From Desulfofundulus luciae (GTDB taxonomy: Bacteria; Bacillota; Desulfotomaculia; Desulfotomaculales; Desulfovirgulaceae), in the NCBI RefSeq assembly GCF_030813795.1, contig NZ_JAUSUX010000018.1:1-53655 (forward strand): 53,655 nt of DNA. Reading direction: 5' to 3'. Below, in pieces: positions 41,551 through 50,175 of the stretch. Made by a program: the position numbers and the translations under genes. Numbering within the stretch: the first letter of the stretch is position 1; each line of letters opens with the position of its first letter. The notes below the pieces were generated by a model. It worked only from the letters and a program-made list of their open reading frames with translations, had not been told where the DNA came from and searched no databases.

Positions 41551-44427
41551 TTACCGCCTCCTTTCTGTTAAAGAACCGGTAACAATTTCCCGGACGGGGG
41601 CTTCCAGGGCGTGTTTTTGCCAGGCCAGGGCCTCTTTTTTGAGCTGGTGCAGCCGGCGGTAAGTGGGGGATGCGTCCAGGGACAGCTTTTGCCCGCACGC
41701 AGGACGCAAAGAAACCGGCCACCCGCTTCCCGGGGGCGACCACTCCACCAAACCCAGCTCAAAAAAGACCTTCAAACCCAGTCCCACCGTGAAATCCTGC
41801 ACCCAGGGGCAGCCGCCGCGACGCAACAAGCCGGCCATTTGGCGGGAAAAGCTATCCCCATCCGTTTTTACCGGTCCGGCCTCCCGGGCAATCAGGCGAA
41901 CACCGTTCCCCCTGGTAAGCCGGTGTAAAAGAGCATACAACCTGGCCAGGGGATCCCTGTCCGGCGCCAGGGCCGCCAGGTAAAAACGGGCCTCCTGCAT
42001 GTCTTCCGCACCAAAGGGCAGCCAGAGGGACCCGGCTTCCCCCGCCAGGGCCGCCGCCAGCAGCAGGTCCCACTCCTCCCGGTGGTAGGGCAGGTTATAA
42101 ACCACCAGGTGGTCGGTCCCGGCACCGGCCAGGGCAGGAGCCAGAGCCGGTGTGGTCAGCAATACGTTTATCTCCCCACGGGCAAAAAGCTGGCGTAACG
42201 CCTCCTGCTGCTGCCGGTTCAGCCAGGGGTGGCAAAAGGCCACCTGCCTACCTGGGCCGGAACAAGCCCGCCGCAGGTAAAGGGCCAGCTCCACCGTGCG
42301 GTGGGCCGAACCGACTACCACTAAAAGACGCTGCCTCGCGTCGGCCAGCCCGGCGAGCCACGATGGCCGGGCCGATTGCCCACGTAGATCCACTATCCGA
42401 AAGGGGAGTTCTGCGGTTTGCTGCAGTATATCCGTTACCCCTTCTGCAGAGCAGGCAACCCGTGGAGCAGTGGCGCGGTGATCCAGGCTGCAAGGAATTT
42501 TCAGTACCGCCGCAAGAGAGACCGCCGCAAGAGAGCCAGACACTTTTTGCTCATGTTCTGCCAGTTTACGCTGGATAAATTCAGGTAAAAAGAAATAAGG
42601 GCTCCGGACTGGAGATTTTTCAGCTTCCGTATGCAGGGCAACCAGAAAATCATCCATCCCACGGTCCGGGGATATGCCAGGTTCCTGCCGTGTTGATACT
42701 TCTTCCCATTCTCCGGCCCGTCGCAGATCCCTGATTTCCAGTTGCACCCGTACATTGCCGTTCCACTGGTCGAGAGAAGGCACAAACGCCAGATCCACGG
42801 TTTCCCCCGGAGCAAGATTCTCCAGATAACCGACGAGATCAAAACCAATGCTGTCCCGTACCGTTCCATTCTCCCGCACCAGCAGTTTCAGGTGGCGGCC
42901 GTCCCGCCCCACTTCCCGGCAATTAATTACCGCCACACCGCAGCAGGCCAGCAACGGCTCTGGGTTGCCGTGGCCGTAAGGGCTCAGGTTGTCCAGCTCG
43001 GCCACCACTTCACAGGGAATGTCTTCCAGGGAAACCAGGGCGTCTATGTCCAGCCCGGGGCGCAGCAAGTCCGGGGACATAACGCCGGCGGCATAATTAT
43101 TAATCGCTTCCCGCAAGGCGTCCACCCGGTCGGCAGCTATTGTGAAACCCGCCGCACCCTCATGCCCCCCAAAGGCCAGCAAATGCTCCCGGCAGGAAGA
43201 TAAAGCCTGGTACAGGTGAAAACCGGGAATACTGCGGCCGGAACCCTTCCCCTGGCCGCCATCCAGGGATACCAGCAGCACGGGCCGGTATAAAATTTCC
43301 ACCAGCTTGGAGGCTACAATGCCAATCACCCCCGGATGCCAGCCGGGTGAAGCCAGTACCACCACCAGATCCCGGGTGCGCCCCAGGGCATCCAGCATAC
43401 CCAGGGCCTCCGCCAGAACCCGGGACTCCACCTGCTGGCGCTCCCGGTTCTCCCGGTCCAGTTGTGCCGCCAGTTCCCCGGCCCGTACCGGGTCCCGGCA
43501 AAGCAGGAGTTCCACGGCCATCCGGGAGTCACCCATGCGGCCGGCAGCATTCAACCGGGGAGCCAGGGCGAAGCCCACCTCCCTGGTGCCTATTTTTTCC
43601 GCCTTCACGCCGCTTACCTGCATCAGGGCCTGCAGTCCGGGATTGGCGGTAGCCGCCAGTTTGGGTAAACCGTGCTTTACCAGCAGGCGGTTTTCCCCCG
43701 TAAGGGGAACAATGTCGGCTACCGTCCCCACGCAGGCCAGGTCAAGGTAATCATGCCAGGCAGTTTCTCCCTCGCCGGCGGCCTGCAAAAGCGCCTGGGC
43801 CAGTTTCAGGGCCACCCCTACCCCGGCCAGTTCCTTGAAGGGATAGAAGGAGTCCCTCCTTTGCGGGTTAATTACCGCCAGTGCGGGAGGGATTTCCTCC
43901 GGCACCTGGTGGTGATCGGTGATGATGATCTCCGGCCCGCCGGCCCTCTTTGCTGCTTCCACCTCCTTTTTTGCGCTGATACCGCAGTCCACGGTGACGA
44001 GGAGATCCACCCCGGCCTGCCGCGCCCAATGCAACGCCCCTTCATGCAAGCCGTAGCCCTGGGTCAGGCGGTGGGGTATGTAGTAATCCACCCGGGCACC
44101 CAGCCGTTCCAAAACCTTCACCATAAGGGCGGTGGCGGTAACACCGTCGGCATCATAATCTCCGTAAACCAGGATATTCTTCCGGTTCTTTATGGCCGCG
44201 AGAATTATTTCTACCGCCCGGTGCATGTCCGGCAGCAGGTATGGATCTCCCGCCTGATTTAAATTGCCCTTAAGAAAAAGCCGGGCATCTTCAACCGTCA
44301 ACACTCCCCGGTTGACCAGTAGACGGGCAAGCAGCGGCGAGATTCCCAATTTCCGGGAAAGGATTTGCTGCAAAACCGGATTCTCTTCTTTAACACGCCA
44401 GACCTTTTCTTTTACCATTTTTTGCAT
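41551..44427 (-). CDS. recJ: Single-stranded-DNA exonuclease RecJ, long form
   Basis: This 958-residue 5'-3' ssDNA exonuclease works in recombination and repair. The DHH domain has 'VYGDYDADGVTATALMV', 'VTVDCGISAKKE' and 'IITDHHQVPEEIP'. The DHHA1 domain has 'FGGHEGAAGFTI'. An OB-like domain follows to about 590. The last ~370 residues form an extra C-terminal region with a helicase-like remnant feel ('VVYNLPYHREEWDLLLAAAL'), longer than in E. coli (577) and most Firmicutes. ATG 44427 has GAGG upstream; the frame is open to 44511. First gene of the apt-rel-dtd run. Confidence 0.95.
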   Translation of the reverse strand: MQKMVKEKVWRVKEENPVLQQILSRKLGISPLLARLLVNRGVLTVEDARLFLKGNLNQAGDPYLLPDMHRAVEIILAAIKNRKNILVYGDYDADGVTATALMVKVLERLGARVDYYIPHRLTQGYGLHEGALHWARQAGVDLLVTVDCGISAKKEVEAAKRAGGPEIIITDHHQVPEEIPPALAVINPQRRDSFYPFKELAGVGVALKLAQALLQAAGEGETAWHDYLDLACVGTVADIVPLTGENRLLVKHGLPKLAATANPGLQALMQVSGVKAEKIGTREVGFALAPRLNAAGRMGDSRMAVELLLCRDPVRAGELAAQLDRENRERQQVESRVLAEALGMLDALGRTRDLVVVLASPGWHPGVIGIVASKLVEILYRPVLLVSLDGGQGKGSGRSIPGFHLYQALSSCREHLLAFGGHEGAAGFTIAADRVDALREAINNYAAGVMSPDLLRPGLDIDALVSLEDIPCEVVAELDNLSPYGHGNPEPLLACCGVAVINCREVGRDGRHLKLLVRENGTVRDSIGFDLVGYLENLAPGETVDLAFVPSLDQWNGNVRVQLEIRDLRRAGEWEEVSTRQEPGISPDRGMDDFLVALHTEAEKSPVRSPYFFLPEFIQRKLAEHEQKVSGSLAAVSLAAVLKIPCSLDHRATAPRVACSAEGVTDILQQTAELPFRIVDLRGQSARPSWLAGLADARQRLLVVVGSAHRTVELALYLRRACSGPGRQVAFCHPWLNRQQQEALRQLFARGEINVLLTTPALAPALAGAGTDHLVVYNLPYHREEWDLLLAAALAGEAGSLWLPFGAEDMQEARFYLAALAPDRDPLARLYALLHRLTRGNGVRLIAREAGPVKTDGDSFSRQMAGLLRRGGCPWVQDFTVGLGLKVFFELGLVEWSPPGSGWPVSLRPACGQKLSLDASPTYRRLHQLKKEALAWQKHALEAPVREIVTGSLTERRR

Positions 44428-44478
44428 GCTTCCTACCTCAAGTAGATTATAAATGAACTCCCACAAGCCTGGCAATGG

Positions 44479-44519
44479 AAAAAGATTAAGGCGCCCGGAT
44501 GAGAAAACCACCGGGCGCC
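44479..44519 (-). terminator. Terminator of the CoA-disulfide reductase gene
   Basis: GGCGCCCGG (44490-44498) and CCGGGCGCC (44511-44519) form a 9-bp stem; TTAATCTTTTT follows on the minus strand. Confidence 0.8.
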
Positions 44520-44534
44520 CGTAGTTATTAAGCC

Positions 44535-46244
44535 TTATGACTGGCGCGGGCTGGTATCCAGCTCAAAGGGCCAGGCGGCAATGCCTCCTTCAAAGAAGCT
44601 CACGTTTGTAAAGCCCAGGCTTTCCAGAATGGTCTGCGCCTCCCAGCCCCGCAGGCTCACCTTGCAGAAAACAATGATTTCCCGGTCTTTGGGCAGTTCC
44701 TTAGCCCGCTCCCGCAGCTTGCCCAGGGGTATGAATACCACATTGGGATAGGGCAGGCGTACTTCATTAAACTCCGCCGGGGTACGCACATCCAGAAGCA
44801 CAAAATCCTCCCCCGCCTCCAGGCGTTTCTTCACCTCCAGGGGATTGATGGATCTGGCCCGCCCGTCAAGCTTGTTGCGCAGGCAATTGGCAGCATGGGT
44901 AAGGGGATCCAGGGCGGTGGAGAAGGGCGGCGCATAGGCCAGGTCAAAGGTGGCCAGTTGATCCACCGTGGCTCCCATGCTCAGGGCTGCCACCATTACA
45001 TCAAGACGTTTATTAACATCCCCTGGCCCCAGGATCTGGGCACCCAGAAGCTTGCGGGTGGAAGCATCGGCCACCAGCTTGATGATAATGGGCTTGCTTC
45101 CCGGGTAAAAATGGGCCCGGTCGGGCGCAGGACAGATAAAGGACTCTACATGGTAACCCAGGCGGCGGGCTTCGCTTTCGGAAAGGCCCGTACGGCCGAT
45201 ATTCATTTCAAAAACTTTGAGAATGGCCGTTCCCAGCACACCGGGGAAAGTGTCCCGGCCTCCGGCAACGTTATCGCCAATTACCCGGCCGTGACGGTTG
45301 GCCACGGAACCCATGGGGGTGTATACCGGCCGGCCGGAAATGAGGTGGATGTTTTCCACGCAATCCCCGCCGGCATAGATATCCGGGTCCGAAGTCTGCA
45401 GATACTCATTTACTTTAATGGCTCCCGTTTCCCCGAGCTCAAGCCCCGCTTCCCGGGCCAGTTCTACCCGCGGCCTTACCCCCGCCGCCACAACCACCAG
45501 ATCCGCGTCAAAGGAACCGGCGGTGGTGACGACCCGAACCACTGCACCATTCCCATCACCTTCAATGCGTTCCACCCTGCTGCCCAGGATTAATTGCACA
45601 CCTTTGCCGCGCAGAACCCTTTCCACAAGGATGGAAAGCTCCGGGTCTAAAAGGGTTGATAAAACGTGGTCCATCATCTCCACGATAGTGATTTCGGCTT
45701 TTGTTCCCAGGACATCAGCCAGTTCCAGGCCAATCAAGCCGCCGCCAATAATGACCACCCGGCGGGCACCCTGCTCAACCGCCTGGCGGACGGCCCGGGC
45801 TTCCTCCAGGTTTCCCAGCGTGTACACTCCAGCCAGATCCATACCTGGAATGGGTGGCCGGACCGGTTTGCTGCCGGTAGCCAGAACCAGCTTGTCGTAG
45901 GGGAGGTCGCAAGTTTCACGGGTGGCTAAATTGGTCACCCGGACGGTCTTATTTTCCCGGTCGATGGCTTCGGCCCTGGTGCCCGTGAGTACGTTAATGT
46001 CCTTGACGTTGCGGAAAAAGGCTGCATCCCGGACAACTCCCACCGGCGTGGCCATAAGCTCCTCATGCTTTTCCACCATGCCTCCAATGTAAAAGGGCAT
46101 GCCGCAACCGGCATAGGAAAGAAAACTTCCCTCTTCAACAATAGTTATTTCCGCCCCGGGATCGCAGCGCCTGGCCCGGGCAGCCGCTTTCGGCCCCGCC
46201 GCCACGCCTCCGATAATTAATATTCTTTTCCTTTTTTCATCCAT
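44535..46244 (-). CDS. CoA-disulfide reductase-like flavoprotein fused to rhodanese
   Basis: This is a 569-residue fusion. Residues 1-450 form a pyridine-nucleotide:disulfide oxidoreductase: FAD motif 'ILIIGGVAAGPKAAARARR', redox Cys in 'SYAGCGMPFYIGG' (the CoADR SxxxC pattern), NAD(P) motif 'VVIIGGGLIGLELADVLG' and 'DIYAGGDCVE'. Residues 465-565 are a rhodanese domain with the persulfide cysteine in 'IIVFCKVSLRGWEA'. Such fusions reduce CoA-polysulfide/persulfide or CoA-disulfide with NAD(P)H. In a likely sulfur-metabolising anaerobe, sulfane-sulfur handling is the best guess. It is monocistronic. Confidence 0.92.
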   Translation of the reverse strand: MDEKRKRILIIGGVAAGPKAAARARRCDPGAEITIVEEGSFLSYAGCGMPFYIGGMVEKHEELMATPVGVVRDAAFFRNVKDINVLTGTRAEAIDRENKTVRVTNLATRETCDLPYDKLVLATGSKPVRPPIPGMDLAGVYTLGNLEEARAVRQAVEQGARRVVIIGGGLIGLELADVLGTKAEITIVEMMDHVLSTLLDPELSILVERVLRGKGVQLILGSRVERIEGDGNGAVVRVVTTAGSFDADLVVVAAGVRPRVELAREAGLELGETGAIKVNEYLQTSDPDIYAGGDCVENIHLISGRPVYTPMGSVANRHGRVIGDNVAGGRDTFPGVLGTAILKVFEMNIGRTGLSESEARRLGYHVESFICPAPDRAHFYPGSKPIIIKLVADASTRKLLGAQILGPGDVNKRLDVMVAALSMGATVDQLATFDLAYAPPFSTALDPLTHAANCLRNKLDGRARSINPLEVKKRLEAGEDFVLLDVRTPAEFNEVRLPYPNVVFIPLGKLRERAKELPKDREIIVFCKVSLRGWEAQTILESLGFTNVSFFEGGIAAWPFELDTSPRQS

Positions 46245-46378
46245 GGTTGATCCCCCTTTTTACAATTGAGTTGCTATATTGTTATTTCGCGATAATACGA
46301 TGGATTCCTTTTTTACTGAAAAGAAAAAATGCTTGAAATAAAAAATAAACCCCCGCGGTAAAAAGGAGCTCTAAAAAG

Positions 46379-46657
46379 CTAGACCGTAGAAGCAATGGTA
46401 AATTCATTGAATTCTCCCCGGTATGGTTCATCAATCACTTCCACTTTTTCCACCCGGGAAGAAGGCGACCCTTCCCAGCACCAGCGGAGCATTTGCTCTA
46501 CCGCCCCATCTTCACCTTCGAAGACGGCCTCCACCCGGCCGTCTTTGAGGTTACGCACCCAGCCGGTTACGCCAAATTTGACGGCCGCATCCCGGGTATA
46601 AACACGAAAGTACACGCCCTGCACTTTGCCGCTGATATAAACGCGCTTGCGTACCAA
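46379..46657 (-). CDS. acyP: Acylphosphatase
   Basis: This 92-residue acylphosphatase hydrolyses carboxyl-phosphate bonds. The phosphate cradle is 'SGKVQGVYFRVYTRDAA' with the catalytic Arg (FR), and the catalytic Asn lies in 'GWVRNLKDGRVEAVFEG'. Length is normal. TTG start with GGGGTG upstream. No operon partner. Confidence 0.94.
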   Translation of the reverse strand: MVRKRVYISGKVQGVYFRVYTRDAAVKFGVTGWVRNLKDGRVEAVFEGEDGAVEQMLRWCWEGSPSSRVEKVEVIDEPYRGEFNEFTIASTV

Positions 46658-46818
46658 AAAATCACACCCCCCTTATGGCTCACACAAGATCCTTTACTGT
46701 TTCCACGACCTTCCTGGTGTAATGCTTCAACTGTGTATGGGTACACATCATACATGGCCTACATAGTATACAGCAAAAGCGCGACACAAAGGCTGAGGTA
46801 TCCCCACTTTTTTCGTCA

Positions 46819-47031
46819 AGCGTGATTTAGCTCCCGCTCGCTCCATGAGCCTCGCGGACCAAACTAGCGCTCAATTTTCGGACTCCGGCGGGGTTCCCGG
46901 CTCATTCGGCTTCCGTGCCTCAGGAGCCGGCCTCCGCCATCCAGGGCCTTGGCCCCGGCCTCAGTCCTCAATTTCGCTAAGTTTGATCTTCCGATTGGCT
47001 CAAGTCGCTTGCTTTCGAGCTAAATCACGCT
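46819..47031. repeat. 213-bp imperfect palindromic element
   Basis: The element is bounded by 15-bp perfect inverted arms, AGCGTGATTTAGCTC (46819-46833) and GAGCTAAATCACGCT (47017-47031). Pairing resumes further in: TGAGCC near 46846 with GGCTCA near 47000, and AAACTAGCG (46861) with CGCTAAGTTT (46975). The middle is GC-rich with small stems such as GGCCTTGGCC. No ORF with a ribosome-binding site is inside. It fills the 416-nt gap between acyP and the small membrane gene. It could be a MITE-like or BIME-like repeat or a structured RNA. Confidence 0.6.
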
Positions 47032-47073
47032 CTTAAAACTTGAGGATAACTCAGACACAAAGGAGGAAACCCA

Positions 47074-47427
47074 ATGCCTGAAATCCCCCATGAATTCTTT
47101 ACCGTAGAAACTTTAAGCACATTTGGCGGGCTTGTTCTTTTTGTTTCCATAGTTACCGCCCTGCTGAAAACTCCCATAAAGGAGCGGTGGGGGGACTGGG
47201 CGGTTCGCCCTCTGGCCATCGCGGTCGCTTTTTTCACCCAACTGTTTGTGCTGGCCGTCCGTGGAACCTTAAGCCTGGAAACGGTGGGGTTGGCTCTGGT
47301 AAACGCTTTTTTAGTGGCGGTAGCCGCCAGCGGTACTCATGAATACCTCTCGGACCCCCTGGCCAGAAAAAAACGGCCCGAGGAAACGGGTTTATTGGAA
47401 GTTTTTAACCGCGGTAAGACTGAATAA
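47074..47427 (+). CDS. Small membrane protein, function unknown
   Basis: This 117-residue protein has three hydrophobic stretches ('[15 protein letters not shown]', '[17 protein letters not shown]', '[17 protein letters not shown]') and a charged C-terminal tail ending '[21 protein letters not shown]'. Size and layout recall phage holin-like or toxin-export proteins, but I do not recognise a family and there are no other phage genes here. AAAGGAGG lies just before the ATG, a very strong ribosome-binding site. Its last 23 nt overlap the end of the convergent DUF6485 gene. Confidence 0.7.
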   Translation: MPEIPHEFFTVETLSTFGGLVLFVSIVTALLKTPIKERWGDWAVRPLAIAVAFFTQLFVLAVRGTLSLETVGLALVNAFLVAVAASGTHEYLSDPLARKKRPEETGLLEVFNRGKTE

Positions 47428-47599
47428 ACCGGGCGATGGAACGGTCGTACGTCCTTTCAACATCCGGGGGGAAGAAACAACCGGGCAACTGGTTTTGTTT
47501 ACGGTGATAGGCGATACACTCACAACACTTTCCTTTCCGGGAACAGGGCTCATAAGTGCAGGTACATTGACTTTTGTTTTTTTCCATATGGCATTCCAT
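47405..47599 (-). CDS. Cys-rich DUF6485 family protein
   Basis: This is a 64-residue cysteine-rich protein. '[22 protein letters not shown]' holds seven cysteines plus a histidine, followed by '[21 protein letters not shown]'. It matches the DUF6485 pattern seen in anaerobes; a metal or Fe-S site is likely but unproven. The ATG at 47599 has GGAGG 8 nt upstream. Tail-to-tail overlap with the membrane protein gene on the other strand is unusual for such small genes. Confidence 0.85.
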   Translation of the reverse strand: MECHMEKNKSQCTCTYEPCSRKGKCCECIAYHRKQNQLPGCFFPPDVERTYDRSIARFIQSYRG

Positions 47600-47626
47600 T
47601 CGCAATACCTCCCCTCAAAGAATAAG

Positions 47627-47758
47627 TTATAACTTCAGCATTATCTTATCCCATGGGATCTTAATTTGGCAATCCGCCAGGCCGTATTCCAGGATCAACT
47701 TCTGGGCAAGCGAAGCCAATTTCTGTATGGAACTGGTAATCTGTTGAATTGTTGCCAG
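47627..47758 (-). CDS. Doubtful small helical ORF after comM
   Basis: A reading frame on the minus strand overlaps the comM stop and continues 'TIQQITSSIQKLASLAQKL' then 'ILEYGLADCQIKIPWDKIMLKL'. It looks protein-like (amphipathic helix) but has only a CTG near an AGG site as possible start. It may be a real 40-residue protein translated by coupling to comM, a remnant, or noise. Confidence 0.25.
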   Translation of the reverse strand: MATIQQITSSIQKLASLAQKLILEYGLADCQIKIPWDKIMLKL

Positions 47759-47762
47759 TTCC

Positions 47763-49298
47763 CTATCCTGGCCAGTATCTCGCCTCCAGGCTGCGGTATT
47801 GCACCGCTTCGGCCAGGTGGGCGGCTTCAATGACATCGCTCCCGTCAAGGTCGGCAATAGTACGGGCCACCTTTAGCACCCTGTCATGGGAACGGGCGCT
47901 CAGGTTCAACTGGCGGAAAACGGATGAAAACAATGAGCGGGCTTCCCGGGTGAGGGAACAATAACGGCGAACCTGGGCCGGGGTCATCCGGGCGTTGCAG
48001 GTAATCCCGGAAGAATCAAAGCGCCGGCGCTGTATGGCCCGGGCCTTTTCCACCCGCTTTTTGATCTCTGACGACGGTTCGCCTGGCTCCCGGCGAGCCA
48101 GGTCTTCGTAATCCACCCGGGGAACCTCCAGGTGGATATCAATGCGGTCCAGCAGGGGGCCCGAAATGCGCCCCAGGTAACGCTGCACCTGATAGGGGGT
48201 ACAGGTGCATTCACGAACAGGATCACCAAGGTAACCACACGGGCACGGATTGGCAGCGGCCACAAGCATTAAACTGGCGGGATAGGTCACCGCACCGCTT
48301 ACCCTGGAGATGGTTACCACACCATCTTCCAGGGGCTGGCGCAAAGCCTCCAGCACGTCCCGGTGGAATTCCGGCAACTCGTCGAGAAAAAGGACGCCGT
48401 GATGGGCAAGGCTGATTTCCCCGGGACGGGGATGGCGCCCGCCTCCGACCAGGCCCACCGCCGAAGCACTGTGATGGGGCGAGCGAAAAGGCCTTTGGTT
48501 CACCAGGGGCTCCCCGGGCTTTAGCAACCCGGCCAGACTGTATATTTTGGTAATTTCCAGGGCCTCGTCAAAGGTAAGATCGGGTAAAATGCCCGGTAAC
48601 CTCCTGGCGAGCATGGTTTTACCCGAGCCGGGGGTTCCCACCATCAGCAGGTTGTGTCCCCCGGCGGCCGCCACCTCCAGGGCCCGGCGTGCCGTGGTCT
48701 GGCCGCGCACATCGGCCATGTCCGGCCCGTTTTCGCCAGCCCCGTTCATCAACACCGCCTGGTCCACCTTATAGGGTAAAATCTCCTCTTCCCCAAGCAG
48801 AAAACGGGTTAGCTGTCCCAGGCTCTGTACCGGGTAAACCTGCACATCCTTCACCAGAGCAGCTTCGGCGGCATTATCCAGGGGCACTACCACCGCCTGC
48901 AGACCCTGTTCCCGGGCGGCCAGAACATTGGGCAGCACGCCGGTCACTCCCCGCACCTGCCCGTTCAGGGATAGCTCACCAAGAAACACATAGCGGTCTA
49001 CGGCGGACTGATCCAGTTGCCCTGTAGCGGCGAGAATGCCCACGGCAATGGGCAGGTCATAAAGGGGACCTTCCTTGCGCAGGTCGGCCGGGGCCAGGTT
49101 CACCGTTATGCGCCGCGCCGGGAACTCAAATCCGGAATTTTTCATGGCGGCCCGCACCCGGTCCCGGGATTCCCGGCAGGCCAGATCAGGCAACCCCACC
49201 AGGTCAAAGCAAGGGAGCCCGTTACTTACGTCAACCTCTACCTGCACCACCTGCCCGATCAGTCCGTAAAGAGCCGTGCTTTTCACAATGGCCAGCAT
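47763..49298 (-). CDS. comM: ComM/YifB AAA+ protein (Mg-chelatase-like)
   Basis: This 511-residue protein has an N-terminal Lon-like domain ('MLAIVKSTALYGLIGQVVQVEVDV'), an AAA+ domain with Walker A 'MVGTPGSGKTMLARRLPG' and Walker B 'GVLFLDELPEFHRDVLE', a short Cys insert 'CPCGYLGDPVRECTCTP' and the C-terminal 'RSHDRVLKVARTIADLDG'. In Gram-negatives ComM drives branch migration in natural transformation; widely conserved elsewhere. ATG 49298 has GGAGG 8 nt upstream. Confidence 0.93.
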   Translation of the reverse strand: MLAIVKSTALYGLIGQVVQVEVDVSNGLPCFDLVGLPDLACRESRDRVRAAMKNSGFEFPARRITVNLAPADLRKEGPLYDLPIAVGILAATGQLDQSAVDRYVFLGELSLNGQVRGVTGVLPNVLAAREQGLQAVVVPLDNAAEAALVKDVQVYPVQSLGQLTRFLLGEEEILPYKVDQAVLMNGAGENGPDMADVRGQTTARRALEVAAAGGHNLLMVGTPGSGKTMLARRLPGILPDLTFDEALEITKIYSLAGLLKPGEPLVNQRPFRSPHHSASAVGLVGGGRHPRPGEISLAHHGVLFLDELPEFHRDVLEALRQPLEDGVVTISRVSGAVTYPASLMLVAAANPCPCGYLGDPVRECTCTPYQVQRYLGRISGPLLDRIDIHLEVPRVDYEDLARREPGEPSSEIKKRVEKARAIQRRRFDSSGITCNARMTPAQVRRYCSLTREARSLFSSVFRQLNLSARSHDRVLKVARTIADLDGSDVIEAAHLAEAVQYRSLEARYWPG

Positions 49299-49531
49299 GA
49301 GCAAGTCCTCCGTGGATATCAGGAAACAAAAAGTACCTGTTGTCATTTTTCGCCAGCCAGCAGCAAGTTCCTCCTGTAAAAGGGAAAGTTTTTATAAAGC
49401 GGCGGGAAATCTGGGATTTACCTTGGTGGTTGCCCTTCCACCGCAGGGGATAGTTTGTAGCGGCTGGCAAAAAGCACGGCGATATGCTATATTCAAAGGG
49501 GACAAGTTCCGGTAACGAGGAGGTCGCGGTT

Positions 49532-50146
49532 ATGTCTGAAGTGCTCGGCAGGATTGAAAAGCCTTCCATTGATAATTTTCAGGCGGGCAGAAAAATTTAT
49601 CTGGTGCCTTTAATTTATACCCCCAGGGAGATGCCGGAAGATCTCTCCGAAAAGGTCAATGCTTACTGGCAGCAGGTAGAACAGCATTTAAACGGCCTGG
49701 AACAGAAAATGGGGCCAATCAAGAAAATTTATCATGAATCCCTTACCGTAAGCGGGGAAACTGGATTAAGCATTATTGAGAATTTTCACGAGAAAAGCTA
49801 CCGGATCATCAAGGAAAAATACGACCGGGGAGCCAGCCTGGAAGCCACCGAGGACATGGAACTATTTACCGAAAGTATGGATTGGGGCAATTGCCTTTCA
49901 GTAGTTATGAGCCAGAAAACTTTTGATATCATCAGCAAGTTCTACCGGGAGGCCAGCGAAAAAAGATTTGCCCATATCTCCAGCCGCATTGATGAAACCC
50001 TGGGGGACGGGGAGGCAGGATTGCTTTTTATCCGGGAAGATCACGGGGTCCAGTTCCCCGCGGACATCCACGTGTTTTACGTGGCACCCCCGGCCCTGGA
50101 TGACATCCACCGCTGGTTCCGGGAAAAAATGAACACACGTAAATAA
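49532..50146 (+). CDS. Unrecognised 204-residue soluble protein
   Basis: I do not recognise this protein. It starts 'MSEVLGRIEKPSIDNFQAG', continues with 'KIYLVPLIYTPREMPEDL', a helical part ('NAYWQQVEQHLNGLEQKMG') and 'GETGLSIIENFHEKSY'. It ends in a beta-rich part 'GEAGLLFIREDHGVQFPAD' then 'IHVFYVAPPALDDIHRWF'. No signal peptide or membrane helix is present. ATG 49532 has GAGGAGG 9 nt upstream, so it is surely translated. It is convergent with the Fe-S activase gene and shares its terminator hairpin. A role with the double-cubane pair is possible but unsupported. Confidence 0.8.
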   Translation: MSEVLGRIEKPSIDNFQAGRKIYLVPLIYTPREMPEDLSEKVNAYWQQVEQHLNGLEQKMGPIKKIYHESLTVSGETGLSIIENFHEKSYRIIKEKYDRGASLEATEDMELFTESMDWGNCLSVVMSQKTFDIISKFYREASEKRFAHISSRIDETLGDGEAGLLFIREDHGVQFPADIHVFYVAPPALDDIHRWFREKMNTRK

Positions 50147-50175
50147 GCCACGGGCGCTATCCCGTGGCTTTATTT
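50141..50175. terminator. Bidirectional terminator inside two convergent gene ends
   Basis: AAATAAGCCACGGG (50141-50154), loop, CCCGTGGCTTTATTT (50161-50175). The hairpin includes the TAA of the plus gene, and the TAG of the minus gene (50157-50159) lies in its loop. T-rich flanks exist on both strands. Confidence 0.75.
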
